This document shows positions 1 to 8,945 of a stretch of DNA of 64,000 bases, one piece after another. The position numbers and the translations under genes were made by a program. The number at the start of each line of letters is the position of its first letter. Positions within the stretch are counted from its first letter, which is position 1. The notes beneath the pieces are model-generated. The model did no database searches and was not told where the DNA came from. It saw only the letters and a list, made by a program, of their open reading frames with translations. This DNA comes from Bradyrhizobium daqingense (GTDB lineage: Bacteria > Pseudomonadota > Alphaproteobacteria > Rhizobiales > Xanthobacteraceae). The stretch covers positions 6,310,001 through 6,374,000 of the forward strand of contig NZ_CP088014.1 in NCBI RefSeq assembly GCF_021044685.1, written 5' to 3'.

Positions 1-37
1 GCTCGAGCGGCTGCGCGACAGCCATTGCTGACACAAG

Positions 38-1630
38 TTAGTCCAGCGTCCGCCGGCTGGCGCTGAAATCATCGGCTACGCTCTCGGGAACCGCCTCGGT
101 AAGCCGCGGCGGCGCTATCAGGACAATCACCTGCCGGGTCACACCGGGCCTGCCTGCCAGCGACGCTTGCACGGTGAACTCCCGCCTGACGACGTATCCG
201 GCGCGCGCCGACACCCAGTGCATCCATCGATTGCAATAATCCTGGCCCCGGAAGCAGAGTGCTGCCCAACCCCGGTCCAGCGACCGCTGCAACGAGCCCA
301 GGCTGCGTTGATAGTCGAATGCCCGTTCATGATGCGGATGGTCGGAACCATAGAAGGCCATGGCAAAGGCCAGCGGATCATCGCCGCTCACGATGCCGAG
401 CGGCTTGTCCGTCAGCTCGCGCCATTCGCGTGTCAATTTGCTGGCCGCCTCTGCATAAAATTCGCGCCCTTCCTCGTAGCCGTGACCGTTGCGGTAGGCG
501 GCGTGGATCGGCGCAGCGACCAGCACGGCGGCGAGCGCGACGCCTGCCGTGATCACGGTGAGATTGACCGTATAGAAGCGCTCGATCGGGTAGCTCGCGC
601 CGCAGACCACGAGAACGGGGAACAGGAACAGCCCCTGCAACGCCCATAGCGAGGGCAGATCTGTGCCCATCACCAGCGACGTCGAGACCGGCAGCATGAT
701 CGTGCCGATCGTGACGTAGAACAAAAGCCGCAATCCCGGACTCATGGCGGCGAAGTCGGCCGGAAACTGCTGCAGCCGCGTCCCGGCGATGAACATCCAG
801 AGCACGGCCGGAACGCTCATCGCCGCCGCGAGCCCGAGCACGAAGTTCTTCGCCTCGCCGAGGGACATCGCGGCATAGCTGCCTGCGTGCACCAGTGCGT
901 AGACGAAGGTCGATGCTCCCGTCGTTGCGAGCCAATGGATGTGTGGTGACAGCGCCGCGAGCCCGACGACGGTCGAGATCCAGGGCGAAGCCGAGGTGAA
1001 GTAGGCGCGCCGTGCCGGGTGGGCCAGCGCCGCAAATGCGAAACTCGCCACGAGAAAGATCGAATAATATTTGCCCAGCATTGCCAGCGCCATGGTGCAT
1101 CCCGCCGCGGCGGCCCAAGATGCGGCGCGCGTCTCGAAGGCGCGGAGGAAGCACCAGGTTGCCAGCGGCCAGGTCGCGAGCAGCACTGCATTGGCATTGA
1201 AGCGCTGGGCATGGAATTGATAGGCCGGCGTCAGCATCAGCAGCAAAAGCACTAGCACGCGCTTGTGCCCAGTCACGAATTGCCGCGCGATACGATCGAC
1301 GAACACCAGCGCAAGCCCGGCATTGGCCATTGCCATCAATTGCAGCGACCAGTCGGTGGACGGGAAGATCGCGGTCCAAGCGGCGACGACCCAGCCGCTC
1401 AACGGCGGATGCTTGTGATAGCCCCACTCGAAATTCCGGCCCAGCGTCCAGGCCTCGAGCGTATCAGGGTGGAGGCCGCCGCCGGCATAGGCGACGACCA
1501 GATAGAGTGTCCAGATCGCGACGAAGCAGCCGATGAGAAGCGGCACCGCCCAGCCGGCCTCGACACCATCGAGCCAACGCAGGAAAGGCCGCCGCCATTG
1601 TGCCGGCGCGCGATCCGACCTTTCGGCCAT
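38..1630 (-). CDS. ArnT-like glycosyltransferase family 39 membrane protein
   Basis: This is an integral membrane protein of about 530 residues with roughly ten or more hydrophobic segments, resembling lipid-linked-sugar glycosyltransferases of the GT39/PMT/ArnT type. These enzymes use a polyprenyl-phosphate sugar donor and act on the periplasmic side of the inner membrane. Family hallmarks near the N-terminus are an acidic loop after the first membrane segment (HPDTLEAW) followed by YHKHPPLSGW, matching the DE...HPP pattern of the first extracytoplasmic loop. I chose the ATG at 1630; a TTG at 1666 in the same frame is possible. The gene at 41031-42533 is a second member of this family. The acceptor is unknown and could be lipid A, a hopanoid or a glycan. 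Confidence 0.8.
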   Translation of the reverse strand: MAERSDRAPAQWRRPFLRWLDGVEAGWAVPLLIGCFVAIWTLYLVVAYAGGGLHPDTLEAWTLGRNFEWGYHKHPPLSGWVVAAWTAIFPSTDWSLQLMAMANAGLALVFVDRIARQFVTGHKRVLVLLLLMLTPAYQFHAQRFNANAVLLATWPLATWCFLRAFETRAASWAAAAGCTMALAMLGKYYSIFLVASFAFAALAHPARRAYFTSASPWISTVVGLAALSPHIHWLATTGASTFVYALVHAGSYAAMSLGEAKNFVLGLAAAMSVPAVLWMFIAGTRLQQFPADFAAMSPGLRLLFYVTIGTIMLPVSTSLVMGTDLPSLWALQGLFLFPVLVVCGASYPIERFYTVNLTVITAGVALAAVLVAAPIHAAYRNGHGYEEGREFYAEAASKLTREWRELTDKPLGIVSGDDPLAFAMAFYGSDHPHHERAFDYQRSLGSLQRSLDRGWAALCFRGQDYCNRWMHWVSARAGYVVRREFTVQASLAGRPGVTRQVIVLIAPPRLTEAVPESVADDFSASRRTLD

Positions 1631-1784
1631 CGCCTGGAATGCAAAGTCGATCGACACGGGAATCAAATAAGGAAAGAGAAGCGAAAGGACGCCACATCTA
1701 TTTCAACAGAGAAGCAAATGGCAATGCTTGGAAACTGGAAGAGTTAAAGGCGTCCACCATCCCGACCGGCCGAGGACAGACAAA

Positions 1785-1816
1785 CGAAAACGGCGCCGCT
1801 GAGGACAGCGGCGCCG
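1785..1816 (-). terminator. Rho-independent terminator of the binding-protein gene
   Basis: An 11-bp perfect stem (CGGCGCCGCTG / CAGCGGCGCCG) with a 4-base loop is followed on the minus strand by TTTTCG. It lies about 40 bases past the stop of the minus-strand substrate-binding protein gene. Confidence 0.8.
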
Positions 1817-1855
1817 CGTAACGATGAACATGAAGGGCGCGAGGGGCCCTTCCGC

Positions 1856-3463
1856 CTACTCCGTCTTGTCGATGTTCCAGAACACCGGCGTCGCGGGGCC
1901 GTCGAGCACGCCGGTCAGCGATTTGCGCCAGCCGCTCGGCAGCAGATACTGCCCCAGCGGAATGTAGATCACCTGCTCATAGGCCTGCTTCTGGATGTCG
2001 GCGGCGATCTTCTTCTGCTCGTCGAGCGAGGACGTGCGCACGAAGGCGTCCTTGAGCTGCTCGATCTTGGCGTCTTCCGCCCAGCCGAACCAGCCCTTCT
2101 TGCCCTGGCCGCCGATCGAGAGATTGGCGATCGGGTTGGAGACGTCGGCCGCGACCCAGTTGGTGAAGAACATGTTCCAGCCGCCTTCCTTCGGCGGTTT
2201 CTGGCTGGCGCGGCGGCTCACCACCGTCTGCCAGTCGGTCGCCTGCAGGTCGACCTTGAAACCCGCCTCGCGCAGCAGCTGGGCCGCAACGATCGGCTGC
2301 GCCTTCAGTGTCGTGACGTCGCCGGGCGCCATGATCACGATCGGCGTGCCGTCATAGCCGGACTCGGCAAGGGCCTTCTTGGCCTCCGCCATGCCGTTGC
2401 CCTTCACCAGGGTCTCGGAGCCCACATCGGTCGCGAGCGGCGTGTCGCATACGAAGAATGCACCGCAGATCTTCTGGTACTTCGCGTTGCCGACCAGCGC
2501 GTCGAGCACGTCCTTCTGGTTGATCGCCAGCAAGGCGGCACGGCGCACCTTCACGTTGTCGAACGGTGGATGCAGGAAGTTCATCCGGCCGAGCGTCTGA
2601 AAGCCGAACTTGTTCAGGGTCTCGATCTTGAGCTCCTTGTTCGCTTCCAGCACCGGCAGCATGTCGAACGGCAGATTCTCCATGAAGTCGATGTCGCCCG
2701 ACTGCAAGGCGTTCACCGCAGTCTGCGAGTCCGGCATCGTGATCCACTCGACGCGATCGACCTTCACCACCTTGCCGCCCGAGGTCCAACTCGCAGGCTC
2801 CTTGCGCGGCACGTAATCGGTGTTCTTGACGTAGACCGCCTTCACGCCCGGCTGGAATTCTGACGCCACGAACTTGAAGGGGCCCGAGCCGATCTGCTCC
2901 GGAATCTGCTTGTCCGCCGGCGTCTCGGCAAGACGCTTGGGCATCATGAAGGCGACGCGCGACGAGGGCTTTCCGATGGAGTCCAGCACGAGGCCGTAGG
3001 GCTCCTTCAGCTTCAACGTGATGGTCTTGGCGTCGGTCGCCTCGATGCTCGCGGTGAAGTCCATCAGCTTCTGGCCCATGCCGTCGACCGCGGCCCAGCG
3101 CTTGAGCGAGGCGACGCAGTCTTCCGCCGTCACAGGCGCACCGTCATGCCACTTCAGGCCGTCGCGCAGCGTGAAGGTGTAGGTGAGCTTGTCGTCGGAG
3201 ATCTTCCAGTCCGCCATCTGCGGCTGGACCTTGAAATTCGAATCGGTGGCGACCAGCGTGTCGTAAACCATGTAACCATGGTCACGCGTGATGTAGGCCG
3301 TGGTGAAGATCGGATCGATGATGCGCAAATCCGAATGCAACACCGCCGTGATGGTCTTGCCGGCGGCAAACACCGGCGAGGCCATCGCCGTGGACAGCGC
3401 GACGACCGACAGCGCAAGTTTGGAGGCGAACGCGCGAGGCCCCCGGCGCAAGAAGTTGAACAT
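1856..3463 (-). CDS. ABC transporter substrate-binding protein, peptide/opine family 5
   Basis: This is a periplasmic solute-binding protein of 535 residues in the SBP_bac_5 (DppA/OppA-like) family. Residues 1-33 form a signal peptide: a basic start, a hydrophobic core, and a likely cut after SPVFA. The mature start (GKTITAVLHSDLRIIDPIF) and the downstream YDTLV and GLKWHDGAPVTAEDC stretches are typical of the family. A good ribosome site (AGGAGA) precedes the ATG. The gene lies divergent from the matching permease and ATPase genes (5073-8707), which suggests a peptide or peptide-like substrate. The adjacent peptidases strengthen that reading, but the real ligand is unknown. It is followed by a strong terminator. 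Confidence 0.92.
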   Translation of the reverse strand: MFNFLRRGPRAFASKLALSVVALSTAMASPVFAAGKTITAVLHSDLRIIDPIFTTAYITRDHGYMVYDTLVATDSNFKVQPQMADWKISDDKLTYTFTLRDGLKWHDGAPVTAEDCVASLKRWAAVDGMGQKLMDFTASIEATDAKTITLKLKEPYGLVLDSIGKPSSRVAFMMPKRLAETPADKQIPEQIGSGPFKFVASEFQPGVKAVYVKNTDYVPRKEPASWTSGGKVVKVDRVEWITMPDSQTAVNALQSGDIDFMENLPFDMLPVLEANKELKIETLNKFGFQTLGRMNFLHPPFDNVKVRRAALLAINQKDVLDALVGNAKYQKICGAFFVCDTPLATDVGSETLVKGNGMAEAKKALAESGYDGTPIVIMAPGDVTTLKAQPIVAAQLLREAGFKVDLQATDWQTVVSRRASQKPPKEGGWNMFFTNWVAADVSNPIANLSIGGQGKKGWFGWAEDAKIEQLKDAFVRTSSLDEQKKIAADIQKQAYEQVIYIPLGQYLLPSGWRKSLTGVLDGPATPVFWNIDKTE

Positions 3464-3732
3464 GGAAAGTTTCTCCTGACGTGAAACTGTTCAAAGGCAG
3501 ATTATTGGTTGAGCATCCGGTTCGTTCTTTGGGCGAACTAACCTCATGCAATGCCTTTATCTTTTCAAGACTTGCAGACAGTGCCGAGCGCGTCAATCCG
3601 GTTTCGCTGCAAGCCCTCGCGGCGTGCGCACGGGCTCCACAAGGATCGGTTTAGCTCTACAACTCTCTCCGCTCGTCCTGCCCGCGCCGATGCAATGCGC
3701 GTTCCACCTTGCGAAGCTTGAGAGACATTGAG

Positions 3733-4863
3733 ATGAATCCAGCCAATCTTCCCTTCGATTCCGAGGCGATGCTCCAGGGCCTGCGCGGCTGGGTGGAATG
3801 CGAGAGCCCGACCTGGGACGCCGATGCCGTGAACCGCATGCTCGATATCGCAGCGCGGGATATGGCCATCATGGGTGCGACGATCGAACGCATCGCCGGG
3901 CGCCAAGGCTTCGGCGGCGTGATCCGCGCGCGCTTTCCCCATCCCAAGCAGGGCGAGCCTGGCATCCTGATCGCAGGACACATGGATACCGTCCACCCGG
4001 TCGGCACCATCGAGAAGCTGAAATGGCGGCGCGAGGGCAACAAGTGCTACGGCCCCGGCATCTACGACATGAAGGGCGGTAATTACCTGTCGCTCGAAGC
4101 GATCCGGCAGCTGGCGCGCGCCGCCTTCACCACGCCGCTGCCGATCACCGTGCTGTTCACGCCGGATGAGGAAGTCGGCACGCCCTCGACCCGCGACATC
4201 ATCGAGGCCGAGGCCGCACGCAACAAATACGTGTTGGTGCCCGAGCCCGGTCGCGCCGACAACGGCGTCACCACTGGACGTTACGCCATCGCACGGTTCA
4301 ACCTCGAGGCGACGGGACGGCCGAGCCATGCCGGCGCAACGCTGTCGGCGGGACGCTCGGCGATCCGCGAGATGGCCCGGCAGATCCTCGCGATCGACGC
4401 GATGACCACGGACGACTGCACCTTCTCGGTCGGCGTCGTGCATGGCGGACAATGGGTCAACTGCGTTGCCACGACCGCCACAGGCGAAGCGCTGTCGATG
4501 GCCAAGCGCCAGGCCGATCTCGATCGCGGCGTCGAGCGAATGCTGGCGTTGTCGGGCACGACCAACGACGTCACCTTCAAAGTGACCCGCGGTGTGACGC
4601 GGCCGGTCTGGGAACCGGACGCGGGCACCATGGCGCTGTACGAAAAGGCCCGAAGCATTGCCAAGTCGCTCGGCGCCGAATTGCCGCATGCGAGCGCCGG
4701 CGGCGGCTCCGACGGCAATTTCACCGGGGCCATGGGGATCCCGACGCTCGACGGCCTGGGCGTGCGTGGCGGCAATGGCCACACGTTAGAGGAGTATATC
4801 GAGGTCGAAAGCCTGGTCGAACGCGGCCGACTGATGGCGGGATTGCTGGCGACGCTGGAGTGA
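3733..4863 (+). CDS. M20 family metallopeptidase, glutamate carboxypeptidase-like
   Basis: This is a 376-residue di-zinc hydrolase of the M20/CPG2 type, expected to remove amino acids from peptides or acyl-amino acids in the cytoplasm. Visible metal-site motifs are GHMDTVHPVG, YGPGIYDMKGG (bridging Asp), TPDEEVGTPS (catalytic and ligand Glu), PEPGR, and a late GGSDGNF. A dimerisation-domain stretch (SHAGATLSAGRSA) lies in the middle. I chose the ATG at 3733 rather than one eight codons upstream because a purine-rich GAGA precedes it. It sits divergent from the binding-protein gene and ahead of the permeases, so it probably processes imported substrate. Confidence 0.88.
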   Translation: MNPANLPFDSEAMLQGLRGWVECESPTWDADAVNRMLDIAARDMAIMGATIERIAGRQGFGGVIRARFPHPKQGEPGILIAGHMDTVHPVGTIEKLKWRREGNKCYGPGIYDMKGGNYLSLEAIRQLARAAFTTPLPITVLFTPDEEVGTPSTRDIIEAEAARNKYVLVPEPGRADNGVTTGRYAIARFNLEATGRPSHAGATLSAGRSAIREMARQILAIDAMTTDDCTFSVGVVHGGQWVNCVATTATGEALSMAKRQADLDRGVERMLALSGTTNDVTFKVTRGVTRPVWEPDAGTMALYEKARSIAKSLGAELPHASAGGGSDGNFTGAMGIPTLDGLGVRGGNGHTLEEYIEVESLVERGRLMAGLLATLE

Positions 4864-4878
4864 TCAAGGCGATACCCC

Positions 4879-4966
4879 GTCATGGCCGGGCCTGACCCGG
4901 CCATCCACGCCTTTGCCCGAGCGGGAAGAAAGACGTGGATGCTGGGTCAAGCCCGGGCAGGACGAC
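4879..4966. repeat. Intergenic palindromic repeat, family B (GTCATGGCCGGGC type)
   Basis: The ends are inverted copies of a CGTCATGGCCGGGCCTGACCC-like unit, with the central words CCACG and CGTGG. Related copies lie at 13104-13130 (half), 28414-28498 and 46062-46150. It lies between the M20 gene and the permease gene. Confidence 0.75.
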
Positions 4967-5072
4967 CATTGGGGCTCCCGGCCCGGATGGCACAGGAATT
5001 GCTGAAATGTTAGGCTGATGGCAGGCTTGTCGAAGACCCTGCCCAATTTGACTCTAATCTGACGGATCCAAC

Positions 5073-6014
5073 TTGCTCGGATATCTCGTTCGCCGAATCT
5101 TCGCCGCGGTGCCCGTGATGGGCGTCGTCGCGCTGTTCGTCTTCCTGCTGCTCCGCCTCACCCCCGGCGATCCCGCCGCCATCCTCGCCGGCGACAATGC
5201 GACGCCGGAACGGCTGGAGCGCATCCGCACCTCACTCGGCCTCAACGAGCCCCTGATCGTGCAGTTCGTCACCTGGGTGAACAAGCTGCTGCACGGGGAC
5301 CTCGGGACCTCGCTGATCTCCAACCTGCCGGTCATGAAGATGATCAGCCAGCGTGTCGAGCCGTCGATCTCGCTCGCGCTGGCCACCATCATCCTCGCCG
5401 TGATCGTCGCCGTCCCCCTGGGGGTGATCGCGGCCTGGAAGCACGGCACCTGGATCGACCGCTTCGTCATGGGCCTGTCGGTGCTCGGCTTCTCCGTTCC
5501 GGTCTTCGTGGTCGGCTACCTCTTGATCCAGGTCTTTGCGATCGAACTGCGCTGGGTGCCGGTGCAGGGCTTCCGCAGCATCTTCAACGGCTTCGGGCCG
5601 TTCTTCGAACGCATCATCCTGCCGACCTGCGCGCTCTCCTTCATCTACATCGCTCTGATCGCACGCATGACACGCGCGGCGATGCTCGACGTGCTCGGCG
5701 AAGATTACGTCCGCACCGCCCGCGCCAAGGGCATCAACGAGGTCGCGGTGATGATGCGGCATGCTCTACGCAATGCAGCGGTGCCCGTGATCACCGTGAT
5801 CGGTACCGGGTTTGCGCTGCTGATCTCCGGCGTGGTCGTCACCGAGAGCGTGTTCAACATTCCCGGCATCGGCCGCCTCACCGTGGATGCGGTGCTGGCG
5901 CGCGACTACCCGGTGATCCAGGCGATGATCCTGCTGACGTCGCTGATCTATGTCATCGTCAACCTGCTGATCGACGTCGCCTACACGCTGCTCGATCCCC
6001 GGATCCGGTACTGA
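5073..6014 (+). CDS. ABC transporter permease, DppB-like
   Basis: This is a 313-residue inner-membrane permease of the peptide/nickel (DppB/OppB) class with about six membrane spans. The start MLGYLVRRIFAAVPVMGVVA and the sequence LTPGDPAAILAGDNATPE are family signatures. The cytoplasmic EAA-like loop that docks to the ATPase is seen as GEDYVRTARAKGINEVAVMM. It starts with TTG, preceded by a GGAT ribosome site. It is followed after 19 bases by the second permease, with which it should form the channel. Confidence 0.93.
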   Translation: MLGYLVRRIFAAVPVMGVVALFVFLLLRLTPGDPAAILAGDNATPERLERIRTSLGLNEPLIVQFVTWVNKLLHGDLGTSLISNLPVMKMISQRVEPSISLALATIILAVIVAVPLGVIAAWKHGTWIDRFVMGLSVLGFSVPVFVVGYLLIQVFAIELRWVPVQGFRSIFNGFGPFFERIILPTCALSFIYIALIARMTRAAMLDVLGEDYVRTARAKGINEVAVMMRHALRNAAVPVITVIGTGFALLISGVVVTESVFNIPGIGRLTVDAVLARDYPVIQAMILLTSLIYVIVNLLIDVAYTLLDPRIRY

Positions 6015-6033
6015 GGCAAGGGTAACAACAAGA

Positions 6034-6921
6034 ATGTCCGTCGATAGCCTTCCCCAGTCGTCCATTCCGATCACGTCGCCGCTGCGGCCGCGCTTCGGAT
6101 TCCTCACCTCGACGCCGATCATCGCGAGCGCCACGGTCCTGCTCGCGCTGATCGTGCTGATCTCGATCCTGGCGCCGCTGATCGCGCCGTATGATCCGAT
6201 CCAGCTCGCGCCGTCGCAGCGGCTCAAGCCGTCCTCGGCGCAGTACCTGCTCGGCACCGACGCCTACGGCCGCGACGTGTTGTCGCGCGTAATCTATGGC
6301 GGCCGCATCTCGCTGCTGATCGGCATCGGCGCGGCGATCCTGTCGATCGCCATCGGGCTCGCGATCGGTCTCGTCTCCGGCTTCTTCAAATTGGTCGATG
6401 CCGTGCTGATGCGCGTCATGGACGGTCTGATGGCCATGCCGAGCATCCTGCTCGCGATCGCCGTGGTCTCGCTGTCCGGCGCCAGCCTCTGGACCGTGCT
6501 GATCGCGATCACGATCCCCGAGATCCCGCGCGTGGCGCGCCTGGTGCGCTCGGTGGTGTTGTCGGCGCGAGAGGAGCCTTATGTCGAAGCCGCGATCTCG
6601 GTCGGCTCGTCCTTGCCGAAGATCATGTGGCGGCATCTGATGCCGAACACGGTCGCGCCGCTGATCGTCCAGGGCACCTATATCTGCGCCTCCGCGATCC
6701 TGACCGAAGCCATCCTGTCCTTCCTCGGCGCCGGCATTTCGCCAGAGACGCCGACCTGGGGCAACATCATGGCCGAGGGCCGGCAGTACTTCCAGATCAA
6801 GCCGTCGCTGATCTTCTACCCGGGCCTGCTGCTCTCGATTGCCATCCTCAGCATCAATCTGATTGGCGATGCCGCCCGCGACGCCCTCGATCCGCGCATG
6901 AAGCAGCGGGAGGGGAAGTGA
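6034..6921 (+). CDS. ABC transporter permease, DppC-like
   Basis: This is a 295-residue partner permease of the DppC/OppC class. A short cytoplasmic N-terminus precedes a first span at about residues 25-50, then the typical GTDAYGRDVLSRVIYGGRIS segment, and then the remaining spans. The ATPase-docking loop is visible as EEPYVEAAISVGSSLPKIMW. It is translated just downstream of the DppB-like gene. The double ATPase gene follows after 136 bases that contain a palindromic repeat. Confidence 0.93.
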   Translation: MSVDSLPQSSIPITSPLRPRFGFLTSTPIIASATVLLALIVLISILAPLIAPYDPIQLAPSQRLKPSSAQYLLGTDAYGRDVLSRVIYGGRISLLIGIGAAILSIAIGLAIGLVSGFFKLVDAVLMRVMDGLMAMPSILLAIAVVSLSGASLWTVLIAITIPEIPRVARLVRSVVLSAREEPYVEAAISVGSSLPKIMWRHLMPNTVAPLIVQGTYICASAILTEAILSFLGAGISPETPTWGNIMAEGRQYFQIKPSLIFYPGLLLSIAILSINLIGDAARDALDPRMKQREGK

Positions 6922-6934
6922 TTATCCTCAGTTT

Positions 6935-7040
6935 CGTCATTCCGGGGCGCGACGAAGTCGCGAACCCGGAATCCACCTCACCACTTGCATCGCGGCTCAA
7001 TGGATTCCGGGCTCGCGCTCACGCGCGCCCCGGAATGACG
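6935..7040. repeat. Intergenic palindromic repeat, family A (GTCATTCCGGGGCGCG type)
   Basis: The element begins CGTCATTCCGGGGCGCGAC and ends with its inverse, CGCGCCCCGGAATGACG. Two inner GGAATCC/GGATTCC words give a two-hairpin layout. It lies inside the transporter operon, between the DppC-like gene and the ATPase gene. Other copies are at 8718, 22444, 23874, 34148, 48545 and 59444. Confidence 0.85.
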
Positions 7041-7057
7041 AGCGAGAGTTTGGCGGC

Positions 7058-8707
7058 ATGAGCAACACCATCCTCGACATCAACAACCTCGTCGTTTCCG
7101 TCGGCAAGAAGCCGGGCGCAACGAAGATCATCGACGGCATCTCGATCCAGGTGCGCGAGCGCGAGACGCTGTGCCTCGTCGGCGAAAGCGGTTCGGGCAA
7201 GTCGGTGACCTCGCTCACCACGATGGGCCTGTTGCCCAAGGGCACGCTGGTGCCGACGAGCGGCAGCGTCAAGCTGGTCGGTGAGGAGCTGCTGAGCGCG
7301 ACCGACCGCCGCCTGCGCCAGCTCCGTGCCACGCAGATGGCGATGATCTTCCAGGAGCCGATGACCGCGCTCAATCCGGTGGTGCCGGTCGGCCGCCAGA
7401 TCGATGAGGTGCTGCGCGCCCATACTGATCTCGACGGCAGGGCACGCAAGAAGCGCATCCTCGACATGATGGAGCATGTCCGCCTGCCCCAGGTCGAGCG
7501 CATCTTCGCTTCCTATCCGCACCGCCTCTCCGGCGGCCAGCGCCAGCGCATCATGATCGCGATGGCGCTGGTGCTCGAGCCGAAGCTGCTCATTGCGGAC
7601 GAGCCGACCACCGCGCTCGACGTCACCACACAGAAGCAGATTCTGACGCTGATCCGCGACCTCCAGCGCGATCACGGCACCGCGGTGCTGTTCATCACCC
7701 ACGACATGGGCGTGGTCGCCGAGATCGCCGACCGCGTCGCGGTGATGCGGCAGGGCCGCCTGGTCGAGACCGGCCCCCTCGACACCGTGCTGCGCAATCC
7801 GACCATGGAGTACACCCGCAATCTGCTCTCCTCGGTGCCGAGCCTGGTGCCGCGGCCGCCGCGCGCGCAGAGCCGCGAGCCGGTCGTGCTCGAAGCCAAC
7901 GAGCTCGGCAAGATCTACAAGGAGCGCTCCTTCTTCGGCAAAGGCCGCGAGGTCGTGGCCGCCGACAAGGTGACGCTGACGCTGCGCAAGGGCCGCACGC
8001 TCGGCATCGTCGGCGAGAGCGGCTCCGGCAAGTCGACGGTCGCGCGCTGCATCGTGCGCCTGATCGATCCGACCTCCGGCGGCGTGCGTCTCGCCGGCCG
8101 CGAGATCGCCGACATCTCGCGCCGCCTGCTGCAGCCACACCGGCAGAAGATCCAGATCGTGTTCCAGGATCCCTACCGTTCGCTCAACCCGCGCGTCACC
8201 GTCGGCGAGAGCATCGCCGAAGGCCCGGTCAACTACGGCGTGGCCCACGCCGACGCGATGAAGCGGGCGCGCGAGCTGCTTGAGCTCGTCGGCCTGCCGG
8301 CCGACGCGGTGTCGCGCTATCCGCACCAGTTCTCCGGCGGTCAGCGCCAGCGCATCGCCATCGCGCGTGCGCTCGCGCTCGATCCGGACGTGCTGGTCGC
8401 AGACGAGGCCGTCTCCGCACTCGATGTCTCCGTGCAGGCGCAGGTGCTGGAACTGCTCGACGAGATCCAGAAGCGGCTCGGCATTGCGATCCTGTTCATC
8501 ACCCACGACCTTCGCGTCGCCGCGCAAATCTGCGACGAGGTGGTGGTGATGCAGCATGGCCGCGTCGTCGAGCAGGGTCCCGCCGCCGAGGTGCTGACGC
8601 ACCCGAAGGAGGCCTATACCAAGGCGCTGCTGGATGCCGCTCCCGGCCGCGACTGGGATTTTGCGAACTTCCGGCCGGTGTCGGAGGGCGTGGGGGCGAC
8701 CGCGTAA
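7058..8707 (+). CDS. Double ABC ATPase, DppD-DppF fusion
   Basis: This 549-residue protein carries two complete ABC ATPase domains and powers the peptide-type importer encoded just upstream. The N-terminal half has Walker A GESGSGKSV (about residues 42-50), signature LSGGQRQR and Walker B LLIADEPTTALD. The C-terminal half has Walker A GESGSGKST (about 319-327), signature FSGGQRQR and Walker B VLVADEAVSALD. Each half ends with the oligopeptide-transporter C-terminal motif (HPKEAYTKALLDAAP in the second). In many bacteria these are two genes; the fused form is common in rhizobia. The ATG start follows a palindromic repeat. Confidence 0.95.
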   Translation: MSNTILDINNLVVSVGKKPGATKIIDGISIQVRERETLCLVGESGSGKSVTSLTTMGLLPKGTLVPTSGSVKLVGEELLSATDRRLRQLRATQMAMIFQEPMTALNPVVPVGRQIDEVLRAHTDLDGRARKKRILDMMEHVRLPQVERIFASYPHRLSGGQRQRIMIAMALVLEPKLLIADEPTTALDVTTQKQILTLIRDLQRDHGTAVLFITHDMGVVAEIADRVAVMRQGRLVETGPLDTVLRNPTMEYTRNLLSSVPSLVPRPPRAQSREPVVLEANELGKIYKERSFFGKGREVVAADKVTLTLRKGRTLGIVGESGSGKSTVARCIVRLIDPTSGGVRLAGREIADISRRLLQPHRQKIQIVFQDPYRSLNPRVTVGESIAEGPVNYGVAHADAMKRARELLELVGLPADAVSRYPHQFSGGQRQRIAIARALALDPDVLVADEAVSALDVSVQAQVLELLDEIQKRLGIAILFITHDLRVAAQICDEVVVMQHGRVVEQGPAAEVLTHPKEAYTKALLDAAPGRDWDFANFRPVSEGVGATA

Positions 8708-8717
8708 CTCTCTCCGT

Positions 8718-8828
8718 CGTCATTCCAGGGCATCGCGAAGCGATGAGCCCGGAATCCATCAGGCTGCAGACTTCGCCGCACAATGGCTTCCGGGCTCGCG
8801 CCCAAGAGGGGCGCGCCCCGGAATGACC
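8718..8828. repeat. Intergenic palindromic repeat, family A
   Basis: It starts CGTCATTCCAGGGC and ends GCGCGCCCCGGAATGACCG. It has inner GGAATCCAT and ATGGCTTCC words and a second inner palindrome, CGCGCCCAAGAGGGGCGCG. It lies between the ATPase and M81 genes. Confidence 0.8.
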
Positions 8829-8945
8829 GCGGAGCAGCATTCCCAAAACGATCTGACCCTATGCGTGGCGCGATTGCTTCCCACCTTGCCCTTGCAGCAA
8901 GGCCGGGGCAAATTTCGCGCACTCTTGATGACTGGACTTGAATTG

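Noticed and set aside
7019..8602. 527-residue minus-strand open frame opposite the double ATPase
   Set aside because: It is rich in Arg, His and Asp, as is usual for a shadow of GC-rich coding sequence, and the other strand encodes a certain ATPase.
6935..8828. Spaced palindromes as a CRISPR array
   Set aside because: Copies are single, far apart, of uneven length and lack equal spacers; no cas genes are present.
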